Positions 43,401 to 51,203 of a stretch of DNA of 64,000 nt are shown here, piece after piece (positions within the stretch are counted from its first letter, which is position 1; the number at the start of each line of letters is the position of its first letter). The notes under the pieces were generated by a model, which was given only the letters and a program-made list of their open reading frames with translations, did not search any database and had not been told where the DNA came from. The stretch is from NCBI RefSeq assembly GCF_963678635.1, contig NC_087069.1:3238166-3302165 (forward strand). The letters run 5' to 3'. This stretch comes from Symsagittifera roscoffensis. Its lineage: Eukaryota > Xenacoelomorpha > Acoela > Convolutidae. A program made the position numbers and the translations under genes.

Positions 43401-45464
43401 TGCCGCTAATGCCAACTTATGTTTGGGGTGACTCTGGTCCTTGACCGCTTCCCAGAACAAGGGACAATCCATTCTGAAGTGCCCCTCCTGGTTACAGAAG
43501 AAGCATCTTGCGCCTATCTTGATGATTAAGCCACTATAGTACTCGTGTTCCTCCATCTGGCTCATGTCCTCCTCATCTGGTGCATATCCTAGACTCTTCA
43601 TGCCTTGTTTGTATGTTGTGCAGTCAGCCACGTGGTGATCCGGCGACCCGCAGTTCGCGCATGATCTGCGCTTGTCCATGTCATCTCTAGGCTTGTACCA
43701 TGACGACCTCTGGGGTTGACTTCCCCCTTGCGTGTTCCTGTTTTCTGTATATGAGTATTTCTTGGGTTTCATCAGCATGTATTCCCTTGATTTCTGTCTC
43801 ATTTCTTCTGGGGTTGGTGCGCTGTCTTTCGACAATGTGTAGTATGTTGCTAACATTGTCCTTAAGTCGTCACTTTTTACCCCATCAATAAACTTCGAGG
43901 CAATGCTAAAGTTTCTTCTGTTTGTCGACTCCTCTGGGTCACTCCTTCTTCTCAAGCTCTCGAGATCATCTAGGAACCGATCTATTGACTCGTCGTCCCT
44001 CTGCCTTCTCTTTTCAAATCGCATCATCGCTTGGTGACCCTTCATGCCTGACCCGAATTGATTCAGCAATATCTCGAAGATCTTGTCCGCGGTATCGCGT
44101 TCTTCTTCTTTCTTTGCAACCACGCATTTCAATGCCGTGCCTTCCAGGTTACTGAGTATGGCTGTGCATGCTTGCCTTTCATCATTTAAGTTATCTTGTT
44201 CTAGATGTAATCTCATCACTTCCACCCACGTGTCAATGCATCCATCTGAGTCGTCTTTGAATTCTTTTGGCTTCTTGAAAGTTTTCCTTGATTTTCCGTC
44301 TCTCCTATCGCTCGAGTTAGTGTTCCTCGTGGCGAAGGCCTCTAGAGTCCTGTTCATCATCTCCCAAGTGCTTGCCCATGTCATGGCATCCGGACCTGCG
44401 TTGCTGCTAGCTGTTGAGTCCCCCGGACCACTCGTCGTGTTTGAATTCCCACTTTTCATGATTGTTTTATCAGCCGTTGGTGCTATGCTCACCGTATTCC
44501 GGGTTAAGGGCAACGGTGTCGATTGCCGTTTGCCCCTTTGTGGTTCCACAAAGTCAACTCTGGTGCCTTGCGTGCGATCCGCTGCCGGTCTTTCTTGTGA
44601 GGTAGAATTTCTCAAGATTGCATCCAATTTCGTCTGTATTGCACCTGAACTTTCGGCCTGATTCTTGCTCATTGTGTCCAGCCTCTTTTCCAGGCTACCT
44701 ATTTGGCTGTTGACATCATCATATCGGTTTTTCAACTGTTGCAAATCTTTTTTGATGTTCCCTTCTCGTTCTTTATTGGTGGCTTCTACCTTATCTGTCA
44801 TCTCCTTGAGTCTCTCGTCTGTTGCCTTAGCCAGGTTAAAATAACTATTCAGATACTCGTGTTTTTTGTATCTTAATTCTTTTCTTATCACTTCTCTGTC
44901 CTCTTCGCTGTGCTTCAGCTTTTTGTCGATCTGATTCAGTTTTGCCATCAAGTCACCTAGCTCAAGAGTAGCCTCTTCATGGTCAGCCGTTGGTCTTTCT
45001 TCGGCCGTTGCTTCTGCTTTAGTTTGTTCCTCTCTCGGATTGGCTTCTGTCGTCTTCGTGCTCACTGTCCCAAATGTTCGTGCTCTTTCAGCTTTTGGTT
45101 CTTCAGTCACGTTCTCTTTCGTTTTTATTCCGACCATCATCGCCAACCTTTCTGTAAAAGATGTCTTTTTTACTTGAGAGTCTTCTTTCACCGTTTCTTC
45201 GGTGTTGCCTATTGCATCTTCCACATCGTCTATTGGTGAGAACTCTATGGGTTTCGGGTTTGGTTCTTCTGCATTGGGCATTGGAGTTGACTCCGTCGTC
45301 TTTTTCTCCAGTTCATCTACGCTCTGGTCTGGTGTCTCTAGGTCGATTTCGATTGTAGGCTCCACCTCTTTTTCCCTCGCATCTTCTCGCGTCTTGCTCT
45401 CGGCGCCACTTCTCGTGCTGACCATGCTAACTGAAAAGTTATTTTTTGTTTTGCCTGGGCCCAT
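37344..45464 (-). CDS. gag-pol: Element B Gag-protease-RT-RNase H-integrase polyprotein
   Basis: One uninterrupted frame of 2706 codons. The likely start is Met14 (45425, MVSTRSGAE), matching Gag of A. Order: disordered N-region; coiled coil (170-290); capsid-like core (385-560); two CCHC knuckles (C602/C605/H610/C615 and C654/C657/H662/C667); Glu-rich helix; retropepsin LLDTGA (959-964) with ILGRD (1034-1038); RT (about 1290-1500) with CCDFRYLN and YVDD (1447-1450); RNase H with D1596, E1643 and D1667; an acidic spacer (about 1720-2090); integrase with H2136, H2141, C2171, C2174 and the triad D2202, D2261, E2297 (35 residues between the last two), then RGPF (about 2437); acidic tail ending LSGEWG. 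No chromodomain. Gag and Pol are not separated by a stop or frameshift, so they are made 1:1 unless processed or spliced. Confidence 0.95.
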   Translation of the reverse strand: MGPGKTKNNFSVSMVSTRSGAESKTREDAREKEVEPTIEIDLETPDQSVDELEKKTTESTPMPNAEEPNPKPIEFSPIDDVEDAIGNTEETVKEDSQVKKTSFTERLAMMVGIKTKENVTEEPKAERARTFGTVSTKTTEANPREEQTKAEATAEERPTADHEEATLELGDLMAKLNQIDKKLKHSEEDREVIRKELRYKKHEYLNSYFNLAKATDERLKEMTDKVEATNKEREGNIKKDLQQLKNRYDDVNSQIGSLEKRLDTMSKNQAESSGAIQTKLDAILRNSTSQERPAADRTQGTRVDFVEPQRGKRQSTPLPLTRNTVSIAPTADKTIMKSGNSNTTSGPGDSTASSNAGPDAMTWASTWEMMNRTLEAFATRNTNSSDRRDGKSRKTFKKPKEFKDDSDGCIDTWVEVMRLHLEQDNLNDERQACTAILSNLEGTALKCVVAKKEEERDTADKIFEILLNQFGSGMKGHQAMMRFEKRRQRDDESIDRFLDDLESLRRRSDPEESTNRRNFSIASKFIDGVKSDDLRTMLATYYTLSKDSAPTPEEMRQKSREYMLMKPKKYSYTENRNTQGGSQPQRSSWYKPRDDMDKRRSCANCGSPDHHVADCTTYKQGMKSLGYAPDEEDMSQMEEHEYYSGLIIKIGARCFFCNQEGHFRMDCPLFWEAVKDQSHPKHKLALAAVQNQRNRQNEFESRNLGAPSTELPTKTVKAVTHVNGAIESAAGNSLEINYEKAATEAIAKVKQDLAAKEIEQRLKLEIERQNFNEALTGSNQTPEAVPGSTKTGNCNTVKMVTGKPFGISKIGARIMSIITVGGHEVTRNLSEPSDQTIMHIDVYADYLSCISPQTTSRALRALLMRGGSKSVRVDSRYTEAYGPHEVMLNIDGINIYTKTMITCDEDLIGQIYVGKEELKVRSIGHCAMLEEDAMHIGTEADVTGHVLDISGKKTQLRGLLDTGAVLSVIPMETWERMGFDKGDLIDSRIRLSAANKGALRVLGRTPIIALNLGERNLWMSFIVVENLDESDQFILGRDFIRNFDVTIDLNNAMFRIRNPDRRYAIKPVNLIMANENKAPVFLSRRVRLKANEAAIVSLRMKNYNELSDNKQVCIVPNPNSQSAAVLGRSFSITKSGLCVSVLLNTLDIPITIQRGRKLGYALPVKTRYETIENSKQNEVVDCPNHRDKICILRRLQKIKDSSGLIKSLKSETDDGLSSCSNFPERPTLDEMQNEKPVLPEIEHLRGKLKDEQLEAIRDVLERNEEVFSRHKADIGCCNFVEHEIELEENAVPHREGARRMTPHKSDACRKEIETLLEYDMIEPSKSPWACGVVMAKKKGDQLRFCCDFRYLNSVTVKDAYPIPRIDESISKLGDAKFFTTLDLGSAFWQVPLRKQDRDKTGFACELGLFQWKRMPFGLCNATATFQRLMAHALIGVTKKYGNLVMCYVDDVVIATPTLEDHIERLDEVFACMKRSGLKCKPSKCEILKDSIKYLGRMVDKHGIRPDTDAVEAVLTWKSPKTEHQLMSFLGFANYYREFIKGYADKVYPMQQLMRHKGKKFTWNNAAEESFQRIKKELCEAPVLGMPTEKGMYVLDTDTSVVAISGILHQEQEWNGKTVLRPIAYGSKVLSDTEMKYGAPKAEMFAVVTFVEKYRAYLGSEPFKLRVDNRALSWLKTYSMDQSYIGRWIVRLDGYNMIIEHRTRDKHQNADSLSKKTEFYERQEQREADRPEIKDGFSFMDKETYDSLPLTRWLDKSGKPIEDHPELPKEPPEKTILMKSKRIPIEIILKSKIVKETLKAKGYDLNQVEAGTAQIDDDLMRLLEKLSDDKPVIQEKGQEKPEFIILRRKETVNDTDSSRGSVTDSKDVVRSLVDKIPEDILEQTKVRKKKVTFKEDTEHLGLGQESGERSRFSEEGTGEGKLSGEREGWDEDSDESSENQDSLCMILAEEKTRHHDRELQTDPSSGTYNMDIQEMRGGEELEKIAVTRKPFRELSCNSNIRTNLVPEDDMKIVKRMICVKLSDDIHNPGEMNGQIMALKEHVKARYRLSDLIRAQKNDKMTSNLSNWIQSGVKEKGELEEDSYKILSQFYKEKKDLLYHTADGVVACKRRDEEKILHKHNLLILPQLYQTEVLFRSHDQMGHQGIDKVQQRILHRFDWPGMRKACERWVNACLACLQVKDPRKIKFPLKSVESSEFNEVVQIDHQKICMTESGYNQILVIIDHFTKLAEAVPCQTASAEETCDHLITHWISRYGCPMTFQSDNGKAFVGDLTKELMKRSHIAQAHSTTYHPQTNGLVERQNRTLVNMLRVYCSRYMTDWDKYLPQVVGAYNSTQHSTTGISPFMMLTGRERAMPLTIFYPEYEGKRTSPQAYVKEAIKRQQELNELCRRNTAQAQMRQRRKYDEKILRAKPYEVGQYVWVFQNVIPPKGTKKLLKKWRGPFMITEVHQQGRFYRLSTGRAAHYENLKPHVPSPEDWCIPKDMEGLEYLVVEPACEVNEKGTREKNDGNENLSLDDNEKIGVGSDAGSFVEEDWNDPEQDEVPKWMEPDRPTPPETRTGNRKRTGMRYNRYGDDFLIDRIQPDNLGEELLKAGELEAGEEWQVIDDGGHYPQDDYSTPEVETDLEQSEIERRENTNLRILEWMRDVKDESREGQSIQQVDVSAANYMKTEDPLFGWTATDRPLDIPQDNSDPTTSTGTSINILSGEWG

Positions 45465-47384
45465 TGATGTCGTTCCACGCAGCGACGAGTTATATTTCGT
45501 GTTTGATCCACTTGACCTTTCATTGACTCCGTCTCATTATTTCTATTTACAATTGCTCTTATTTACAATATTATTTTATATACAATTCTATTCTAAGAAT
45601 AAAATCTTTCGAGAAAAAAAAATATTTCTTAAAAAAATATATACAACGTGGTGAAAACCTTGTTTCAGTTCTCTTTATTAACTTTTCGAGAAATTTTCCT
45701 TATTTGTGGTCTCAACCGTACCTGGTTCCAATTAGTCTTGTTCTATCTTAATTCTGTCTTAAAACACTTCTTGTAATTTTACTTCAGTTTTTATACTGTC
45801 CCAAGACTTCCAATTGCCGTCCCTACTCTTCTTTGTACCGTCCCAGGCTTCTTTCTCCTGTCCCAAGACTGTTCGGTACCGTCCCAGTACTTTCCGGCCG
45901 TGTCCCAAGACTCTTGTCCAAGACTACTGTCCCAAGGCTAGTGTCCCAAGACTACTGTCCCAAGACTAGTGTCCCAAGACTAGTGTCCCAAGACTACTGT
46001 CCCAAGACTAGTGTCCCAAGACTACTGTCCCAAGACTACTGTCCCAAGACTAGTGTCCCAAGACTAGTGTCCCAAGACCAGTGTCCCAAGACTAGTGTCC
46101 CAAGACTAGTGTCCCAAGACTAGTGTCCCAAGACCCCTGTCCCAAGACCCCTGTCCCAAGACCCTGTACCAAGACCCCTGTCCCAAGACCCTGTCCCAAG
46201 ACCCTGTCCCAAGACCCTGTCCCAAGACCCTTGTCCCAAGACCTTGTCCCAAGACCCTGTCCCAAGACCTTGTCCCAAGACCCTGTCCCAAGACCTTGTC
46301 CCAAGACCCTGTCCCAAGACCCTGTCCCAAGACCCTTGTCCCAAGACCTTGTCCCAAGACCTTGTCCCAAGACCCTGTCCCAAGATCCTTGTCCCAAGAC
46401 CCTGTTCCAAGACCCTGTCCCAAGACCACTGTCCCAAGACTGTACTGTCCCAAGACTGTCCCCAGACTGCTCTGTCCTAAGACTTCTTCGGCACTGTCCC
46501 AAGACTGTTGACAAGTGTCTGGGTGGTGGGACTTCTTTCCTCTTCGTTATGGGGACTTCTTGATTCGCCGTACCTTGTACCACCACTCAAGCTCTAGTAA
46601 AATTTTCCCAAAATCCTCTCTTAAAAGCCAAATGCTGACCCCCCTTTTTCTTATTTCTCTTTTTGGCTACCTCTATTTCAATGTTCCAAGTAACTTGAGA
46701 CCAAAACCTGTGCGCAGGTATCTTGTGATCACCTGTTCGTACAAAATTTTAACACAAATCCTCACCAAAATGCAACAAAAATCTAAGCAAGAAAAAGTAA
46801 TAAAAACAGAAAGATGAGCCCACCTAAATTTCAAGGGTGACAAATGTCTACCTTCTATCGAAAAAAAAATGTCTGGTACCTAATTGCCACGCGTTTCCTT
46901 CCCCCCTGCTAGCGATCTTATGGGGTATCACAAAAACTGTCTATGTCCGTTCCCCCCTACCGATCCGACCAGGGTACCTACCTTAACCTAATTCCAATTT
47001 TGGATATCCGCTTCCTATGACCAACGCGTGTAAATGACTAATGTAACTAAATCAACGATGTCGACTAATTAGTTACTCTAATTTCCCCCCTTTTTACAAT
47101 TTACTACCGCCAACCTCTAACTTAACCAGCCCCCCTTCTAACCTCCCCCCTTTTTAGCCCCCCTTCTTAAACCTAAAATTACCTTAAGCGCCGGGTGCTA
47201 AACCTCTCAAGAGAAAACCGTAGACCTGTCTCCAGGCCTGCTCAAGTAAAAACGTTTCTCAAAACCGGGGGATATCGCTTATCCAATTTTACACTTATTT
47301 CCTATAATGTAATGTGAATTGTAACGATACCTGTTCTGCCCAACTTGAGAACTCGAGAACTGTCAAATCCTTCTTGGCTGCTTT
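45465..47384 (-). other. Element B leader, 3' part
   Basis: Untranslated leader before gag, about 2.6 kb in all. Apart from the repeat arrays listed separately it shows pyrimidine-rich runs on the plus strand and no gene. Long open frames across 46092-46586 arise only because the short repeat lacks stops in several frames on both strands. Confidence 0.6.
45798..46520 (-). repeat. Tandem array of a 13-15 bp unit, TGTCCCAAGAC core (element B leader)
   Basis: The plus strand repeats TGTCCCAAGAC separated by 2-4 variable bases (tagtg, tactg, ccctg, cttg). There are about forty units in the dense part 45905-46485 and scattered copies on each side. In the element's RNA the unit is GTCTTGGGACA. It is short, slightly irregular and confined to the leader, so it is a minisatellite-like array and not CRISPR. 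Confidence 0.95.
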
Positions 47385-47582
47385 TCCACTCGACTGATCA
47401 CCTGTTCCAGCTCAGTCTCCTATTGGTTCAGTCTCCTACAGCTCAAGTTTTCCTGAACCAGTTTCCCACTCGGCCGGTCACCTGTTCCAGTCGAGTCTCC
47501 TATTGGTTCAGATCAAGTGCTCCTGAACAACCTTCCCACTCGGCTGGTCACCTCTTCCAGTCAAGTCTCCTTGTTGTCCAGC
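47385..47582 (-). repeat. Three imperfect copies of a 65-77 bp unit (element B leader)
   Basis: The plus-strand unit begins near ttcccactcggc and contains ggtcacctgttccagtcgag. Copies start at about 47385, 47462 and 47528. It is a second repeat type within the same leader. Confidence 0.75.
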
Positions 47583-48020
47583 TAAGTTCCAAGCAATCTG
47601 AAAACCCTTGACAACGCCCCACACTCGGGCACTTTATTAAGGTTACTGGATTAAATTACTATGTTGATCGAAACGATCGAACTTGTAAAACAGTATGGGT
47701 ATACTATTTAATTAATATAAAGGTTTGATCCAACTAATCTGGTGTCAAAGTCACTGTCTTTTTTCGTTTTATGGTTTTTGTTTCGCTTTTTGTCTTTTTG
47801 CTCGTGTTTTTGTCCCCCTAGTTGCCCCCCTTTACTCGGTTAGCTAAGCCTCGTTCGGAGAGCATACCAGGAAGTTTTCTTGAGTTTTCTTAAAAAGCTA
47901 TCACGGTACAACCGGAAGGTTTGCACGTTCCTGTCGAACCGTACCGCCGGTACTCTAGAATGGGCATTCAGCCCGAAGCTGTCTCAAGTGGGTTCGACTC
48001 CGTAGTCTTGATGTCGTAAA

Positions 48021-48035
48021 CACCCAGGAGCGCCA
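48021..48035 (-). other. Element B primer-binding site
   Basis: Sense strand TGGCGCTCCTGGGTG lies 11 bases after the 5' LTR. It differs from the element A site at one position. The nearest tRNA I can match is Asn, with two mismatches to the vertebrate form. Confidence 0.72.
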
Positions 48036-48046
48036 TAAAAACACTA

Positions 48047-48950
48047 TGTAACATTCGTCTACTGCAGTCACACATGAGGCTTAAGAAAAATAGGCCCTAT
48101 AACCATTGGCTCAAGAGTCAGGGACACTATCTCTTGTGTTTTTGTACCTCAAATCAGTCGGAGCCAATTCGGTTCGCTTGTGACATGAGACTACGACCCG
48201 TTACAGCTTAAAGGCTACTACTAAAATATCCCCCCACTCTAGAAATAATAACGTCCCCATACTCAGGTCTCTAGATACCCAAAATACATGAACGCCGTTA
48301 AAAACCGGGTTGGAACAATCCGTTAAGTTACTTTTTATTAGACAGTGGAACTTTGATCCATTTCAGATGGATCAACCTAAAACTCGCCTTACCTCAACAT
48401 AACAATTATAAAACACACTCTAGGAATTTAAATTAGTACTCACATTGTAGCACGCTCAAGAACCAGGAAGTAAATAAGTCGGTAAGCAACTCAAGAATCA
48501 ATAAAGTAACTAAAATGAGTTTAATGTTAGTCAGTTTCAATAACAAGAACAAGTTTTTACTCTAGACTGTAAGTTCTCGTGAACCATTGGGACACTCTAG
48601 CTGTCCACCTTTCCACCGAAGGTTCACTCTGGTCCAGTTAATAATAGTACTCCAGTCACAACAATCCAGTTCGTGGGAATGCGCTCGTCTCTGTTTTAGA
48701 TGGGACAGCTCTACTCTCGATTATTATTGCTACTGAAATTGCGAATAGCAATTTCCCACTGATTTTTCTAGCAACTTTCCCGCGATTGTCACTCGATCGT
48801 TCTGACTTCTCTTTTCTGATTTTCAGTTATCGCGAGAAAATCGTGCATGACAGGTTTCATTCGAAATTTTGAAAAATTAAATTTCACTCCAAAATTAAGT
48901 GCTTTTTGCTTCTCTCAAGGTCAAACTTCCAAATATGACCGACTGGCACA
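48047..48950 (-). repeat. Element B 5' LTR
   Basis: 904 bp, the same length as the 3' LTR and about 99% identical. The plus-strand ends are TGTAACATTC and ACTGGCACA. Confidence 0.95.
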
Positions 48951-49314
48951 TTTTGATAAGGATGAGGAGCTAGGAGTTGGGGGGAAAGGGTTGATCCATC
49001 TTCGATGGAGATGATGATTTTTATCTACTGAACAAAAACAATAATTCAATAAATAGTAATAGCCCTGATTTTAGGAGTGACCTCGTGGTCTGGGGATACT
49101 GAGACCCAGCCATGAGCTCATTATTTGCATGTAATTAAGTTAATTTGAGCGTTCTGGTCGAAGCCGGAGAACAGTAACGTTTTTGTCGACCCGATGTTAG
49201 AAAGACCACCGAAAGTACTGGCTTGGTAGAGACGGTGAAAAGCATGCAAAGCTCTGTTTAGACGTTAGCCAGTTTTGTTTTCCGTCGATATGTATCTTCC
49301 GGGCGAATGTTACA
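48951..49314 (+). repeat. Element A 3' LTR, remaining part
   Basis: It resumes at ttttgataagg and matches 2733-3112, apart from a 16-base deletion near 49272 and a few substitutions. It ends GAATGTTACA. Confidence 0.92.
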
Positions 49315-49315
49315 A

Positions 49316-49549
49316 AATCACATACAATTTGGTTCTAAACCATCATGATAAAAAATTAGCCAATCACAGTAGACCTCTACATTACTAATAAGATTAAAAT
49401 ACTTTCAAATCCAGACAAATTAATTTTAAAATGTTTAATTAATTTTAGAGGTTAAAAGTATTTTAATCTTAATAGTAATTCAGAGGTCAACTGTGATTGG
49501 CTGATTTTTTATCATGATGGTTTAGAACCAAATTTTATGTGAGTTATTG
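49316..49549. repeat. MITE-like hairpin (near-perfect inverted repeat)
   Basis: The left arm starts atcacata and contains ttctaaaccatcatgataaa. The right arm is its reverse complement with few changes and ends tatgtga. Arms are about 105 bases with a short AT-rich centre. No coding capacity. It abuts the end of the element A LTR. Confidence 0.88.
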
Positions 49550-49690
49550 TAAATAACATTTGTAAATTGATGTTTTATCGTCATTTAGATTAGTTTATTG
49601 TAAAAATCCTGACGATGCACATAGTTGCGAAAACGTTTGAAATTTACTTTGTAACAATTATATTTATACCTTATATTTTCTCGTGTCGAG
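49546..49690 (+). repeat. Dispersed repeat with CTGACGATGC..GCGAAAACG motif
   Basis: Its first 45 bases recur inverted at 1141-1188. The following CCTGACGATGCACATAG..GCGAAAACG resembles a motif common near ends of Penelope-like and other retroelements and loosely recalls a hammerhead core. Family not resolved. Confidence 0.4.
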
Positions 49691-49903
49691 TTGCGTGTTC
49701 TTATTGAAGAAGCGTAACCCTGATAGAGTCTAATTGTAAGTACATCAACACTTGTCATCTTTTTTTATCATTAGCCCTTCCAAATCTAGAAAATTCCAAG
49801 GATTTTGACTGGAATACGTGATGAAGGGACTCCTGACACCTCGGTTACAATGATACTTTTGACCTGATTACCCCCAAATTGTATCTGACAAAGTGTTTTC
49901 CAG

Positions 49904-51203
49904 GTAATATGAGCGCTCCCAAATTGAAAAATGTAAAGATCAACAGTGGCTAAATGAGTGCTAGCTTAGCCCTCCTTGATCAGAAGTCAAGTAATGTTAA
50001 CTTTTCTCACAACCAGGAACCGGGTTGTATCATAATTAATTCATCTGTCACAATGAAGCCGCATATTAAAGAATCACCAGGTGTCACTACGAGTCAGTTT
50101 TACGGTGACGAGAGTTGCAGACAGAAAAGTGGATCGGATACACCTATGAGGGAATCAGTGGGAAGCGATAGTGCAAATAACTCAGGCACGCCACCTTATG
50201 TGAAATGGGCGGTTGGTTTTGACTCTCTTCTAGAAGACCCAGAGGGTCAAAAAGTGTTTCAGTCTTATCTTCGAGCTGAAGGGGCTTTGAATAACTTAAT
50301 GTTTTGGTATGCAGTGAACGGATTTAAAACACAATCAGACAAACATAAAAAGTATAGACTAGCTACAGTTATTGGACGCACTTTTCTAAAGAGGAACTCA
50401 GCTAATGCTCTGAGTGAAATAGCGAGCGATCACCGTAAACAAATTTTAGATGCAATCAGAAAGAACCAAGCTGAAAACAACGTGTTTGACAATGCTCAGG
50501 AGGAAATTGAAAATTTTTTGAAGGAAAAGGCGTACCCAATGTTCTTGAAATCGGATGTTTACATAGACTGCTGCAATAAGGCTATTCAACAAGAAGCAGT
50601 CGTCTCTAACTCACACATGAGTTGTTCCAGCTCACCCCTTAACACAGCAAACACATGTCAAACTGGAAGTCTTAACCAAGAAGGAAGTCCGACCATTTCT
50701 ACTTACTCTACGCAGAGCACTGTTACACCTACTTTAGACTCAAAAAATACCACCACAGCCAATGCTGCACAAGGTGCAGGCAGTAATGGATCTACTGTGA
50801 CGCGACTTAGTTCCGCAGCTGCTGACAATTCAAGTGAAGCTAGCCAAAGCTCTCATGTCATACAGGGTAGTACAGTTGACGAGGGTTCCGCATCAGATAT
50901 TTCTGAGGTACAAGATCCAACGACCGTCACCGTCATCACTTCTGGCCCTTCTTCATCTGTGCCTTCAATTTCCAGAGCAACTGCGCTCAATTTCAAGCCA
51001 GCTTCTTCTTCTGGGCTTCCACTTCAACAGGGTATAAACGATTCAGGTTCAATAGGAAATGCACTGGTAGGGGGATTGGCCACAGTGCACGAGGATACAG
51101 AGCTGCTGTGCAAGGAAATCAATCTGAGAGGAGGCAACAAAGGCTTCGAGGCCACCACTGACATATTTGCGGCTTCCATACGGTGCTTCGAAAATGAGGG
51201 CGG
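49904..51203 (+). CDS. Axin: Axin, N-terminal coding exon with RGS domain
   Basis: Axin scaffolds the beta-catenin destruction complex with APC, GSK3 and CK1 in Wnt signalling. Coding starts at ATG 49954, directly after an in-frame TAA. A 3' splice site (GTTTTCCAG, ending 49903) suggests an upstream non-coding exon. The exon ends at the donor CGG|GTGAGTA (51203/51204), so 416 codons plus part of one are present. Residues 86-206 are the RGS domain that binds APC: PPYVKWAVGFDSLLEDPEG, LMFWYAVNGFK and the Axin-type end YPMFLKSDVYID. The rest is Ser/Thr-rich and variable. The GSK3 and beta-catenin binding sites and the DIX domain must lie in exons I did not find. Insertion of the retrotransposon nest less than 600 bases upstream may place it in the first intron. 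Confidence 0.9.
49909..49953 (+). promoter_or_regulatory. Upstream ORF ending directly at the Axin start codon
   Basis: A 14-codon ORF (ATG 49909, in the same frame) ends in TAA immediately followed by the ATG at 49954. If both are in the mature mRNA, Axin translation would depend on leaky scanning or re-initiation. Confidence 0.5.

Larger units (their letters stand above)
26225..48950 (-). mobile_element. Element B: intact giant Ty3/Gypsy-type LTR retrotransposon
   Basis: It is 22,726 bp, inserted in reverse into the 3' LTR of A. The LTRs are both 904 bp, bounded by TG and CA in the element's sense (TGTGCCAG to AATGTTACA), with about six differences by eye (roughly 0.7%). The 5' LTR of A shows the uninterrupted target agttttgataagg, and the flanks indicate a target duplication of 3-4 T residues. 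Gag-pro-pol, macro, ORF2, ORF3 and ORF4 are all open, and the primer-binding site and polypurine tract are present, so it could be autonomous. It is about three times the usual Ty3/Gypsy length because of the long leader, a long Pol and about 10 kb of extra coding sequence. Confidence 0.93.
1771..49314 (+). mobile_element. Element A: giant Ty3/Gypsy-type LTR retrotransposon, decayed, split by element B
   Basis: It is bounded by LTRs that begin TGTTACATTG and end GAATGTTACA. Removing the insertion at 26225-48950 leaves about 24.8 kb, several times longer than usual Ty3/Gypsy elements (about 5-8 kb). The order is LTR, primer-binding site, a leader of about 3 kb with short repeats, gag-pro-pol, macro-domain ORF, ORF2, ORF3, ORF4, polypurine tract, LTR. 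The two LTRs show about seventeen substitutions by eye plus several indels, among them a 16-bp gap, so insertion is older than B's. Many stops and frameshifts make it non-autonomous, but its proteins align with B throughout. It lies upstream of, and in the same orientation as, the Axin coding exon. Confidence 0.9.

Noticed and set aside
45798-46520. Possible CRISPR array
   Set aside because: Units of 13-15 bases with 2-4 base gaps in an animal retrotransposon leader. No spacers, no cas genes.
46092-46586. Long open frames on both strands through the leader repeats (up to 164 codons)
   Set aside because: The repeat unit has no stop codon in several frames, so both strands are open. The product would be pure repeat and lies in the untranslated leader.
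47991-48001. Perfect tRNA B-box (ggttcgactcc) near the element B primer-binding site
   Set aside because: No A-box at the right distance and no cloverleaf. Probably chance.
49610-49650. Hammerhead ribozyme core (CTGACGA .. GAAAA)
   Set aside because: Stem II can only be formed with mismatches at the required pairs, so a working ribozyme is not supported by eye.
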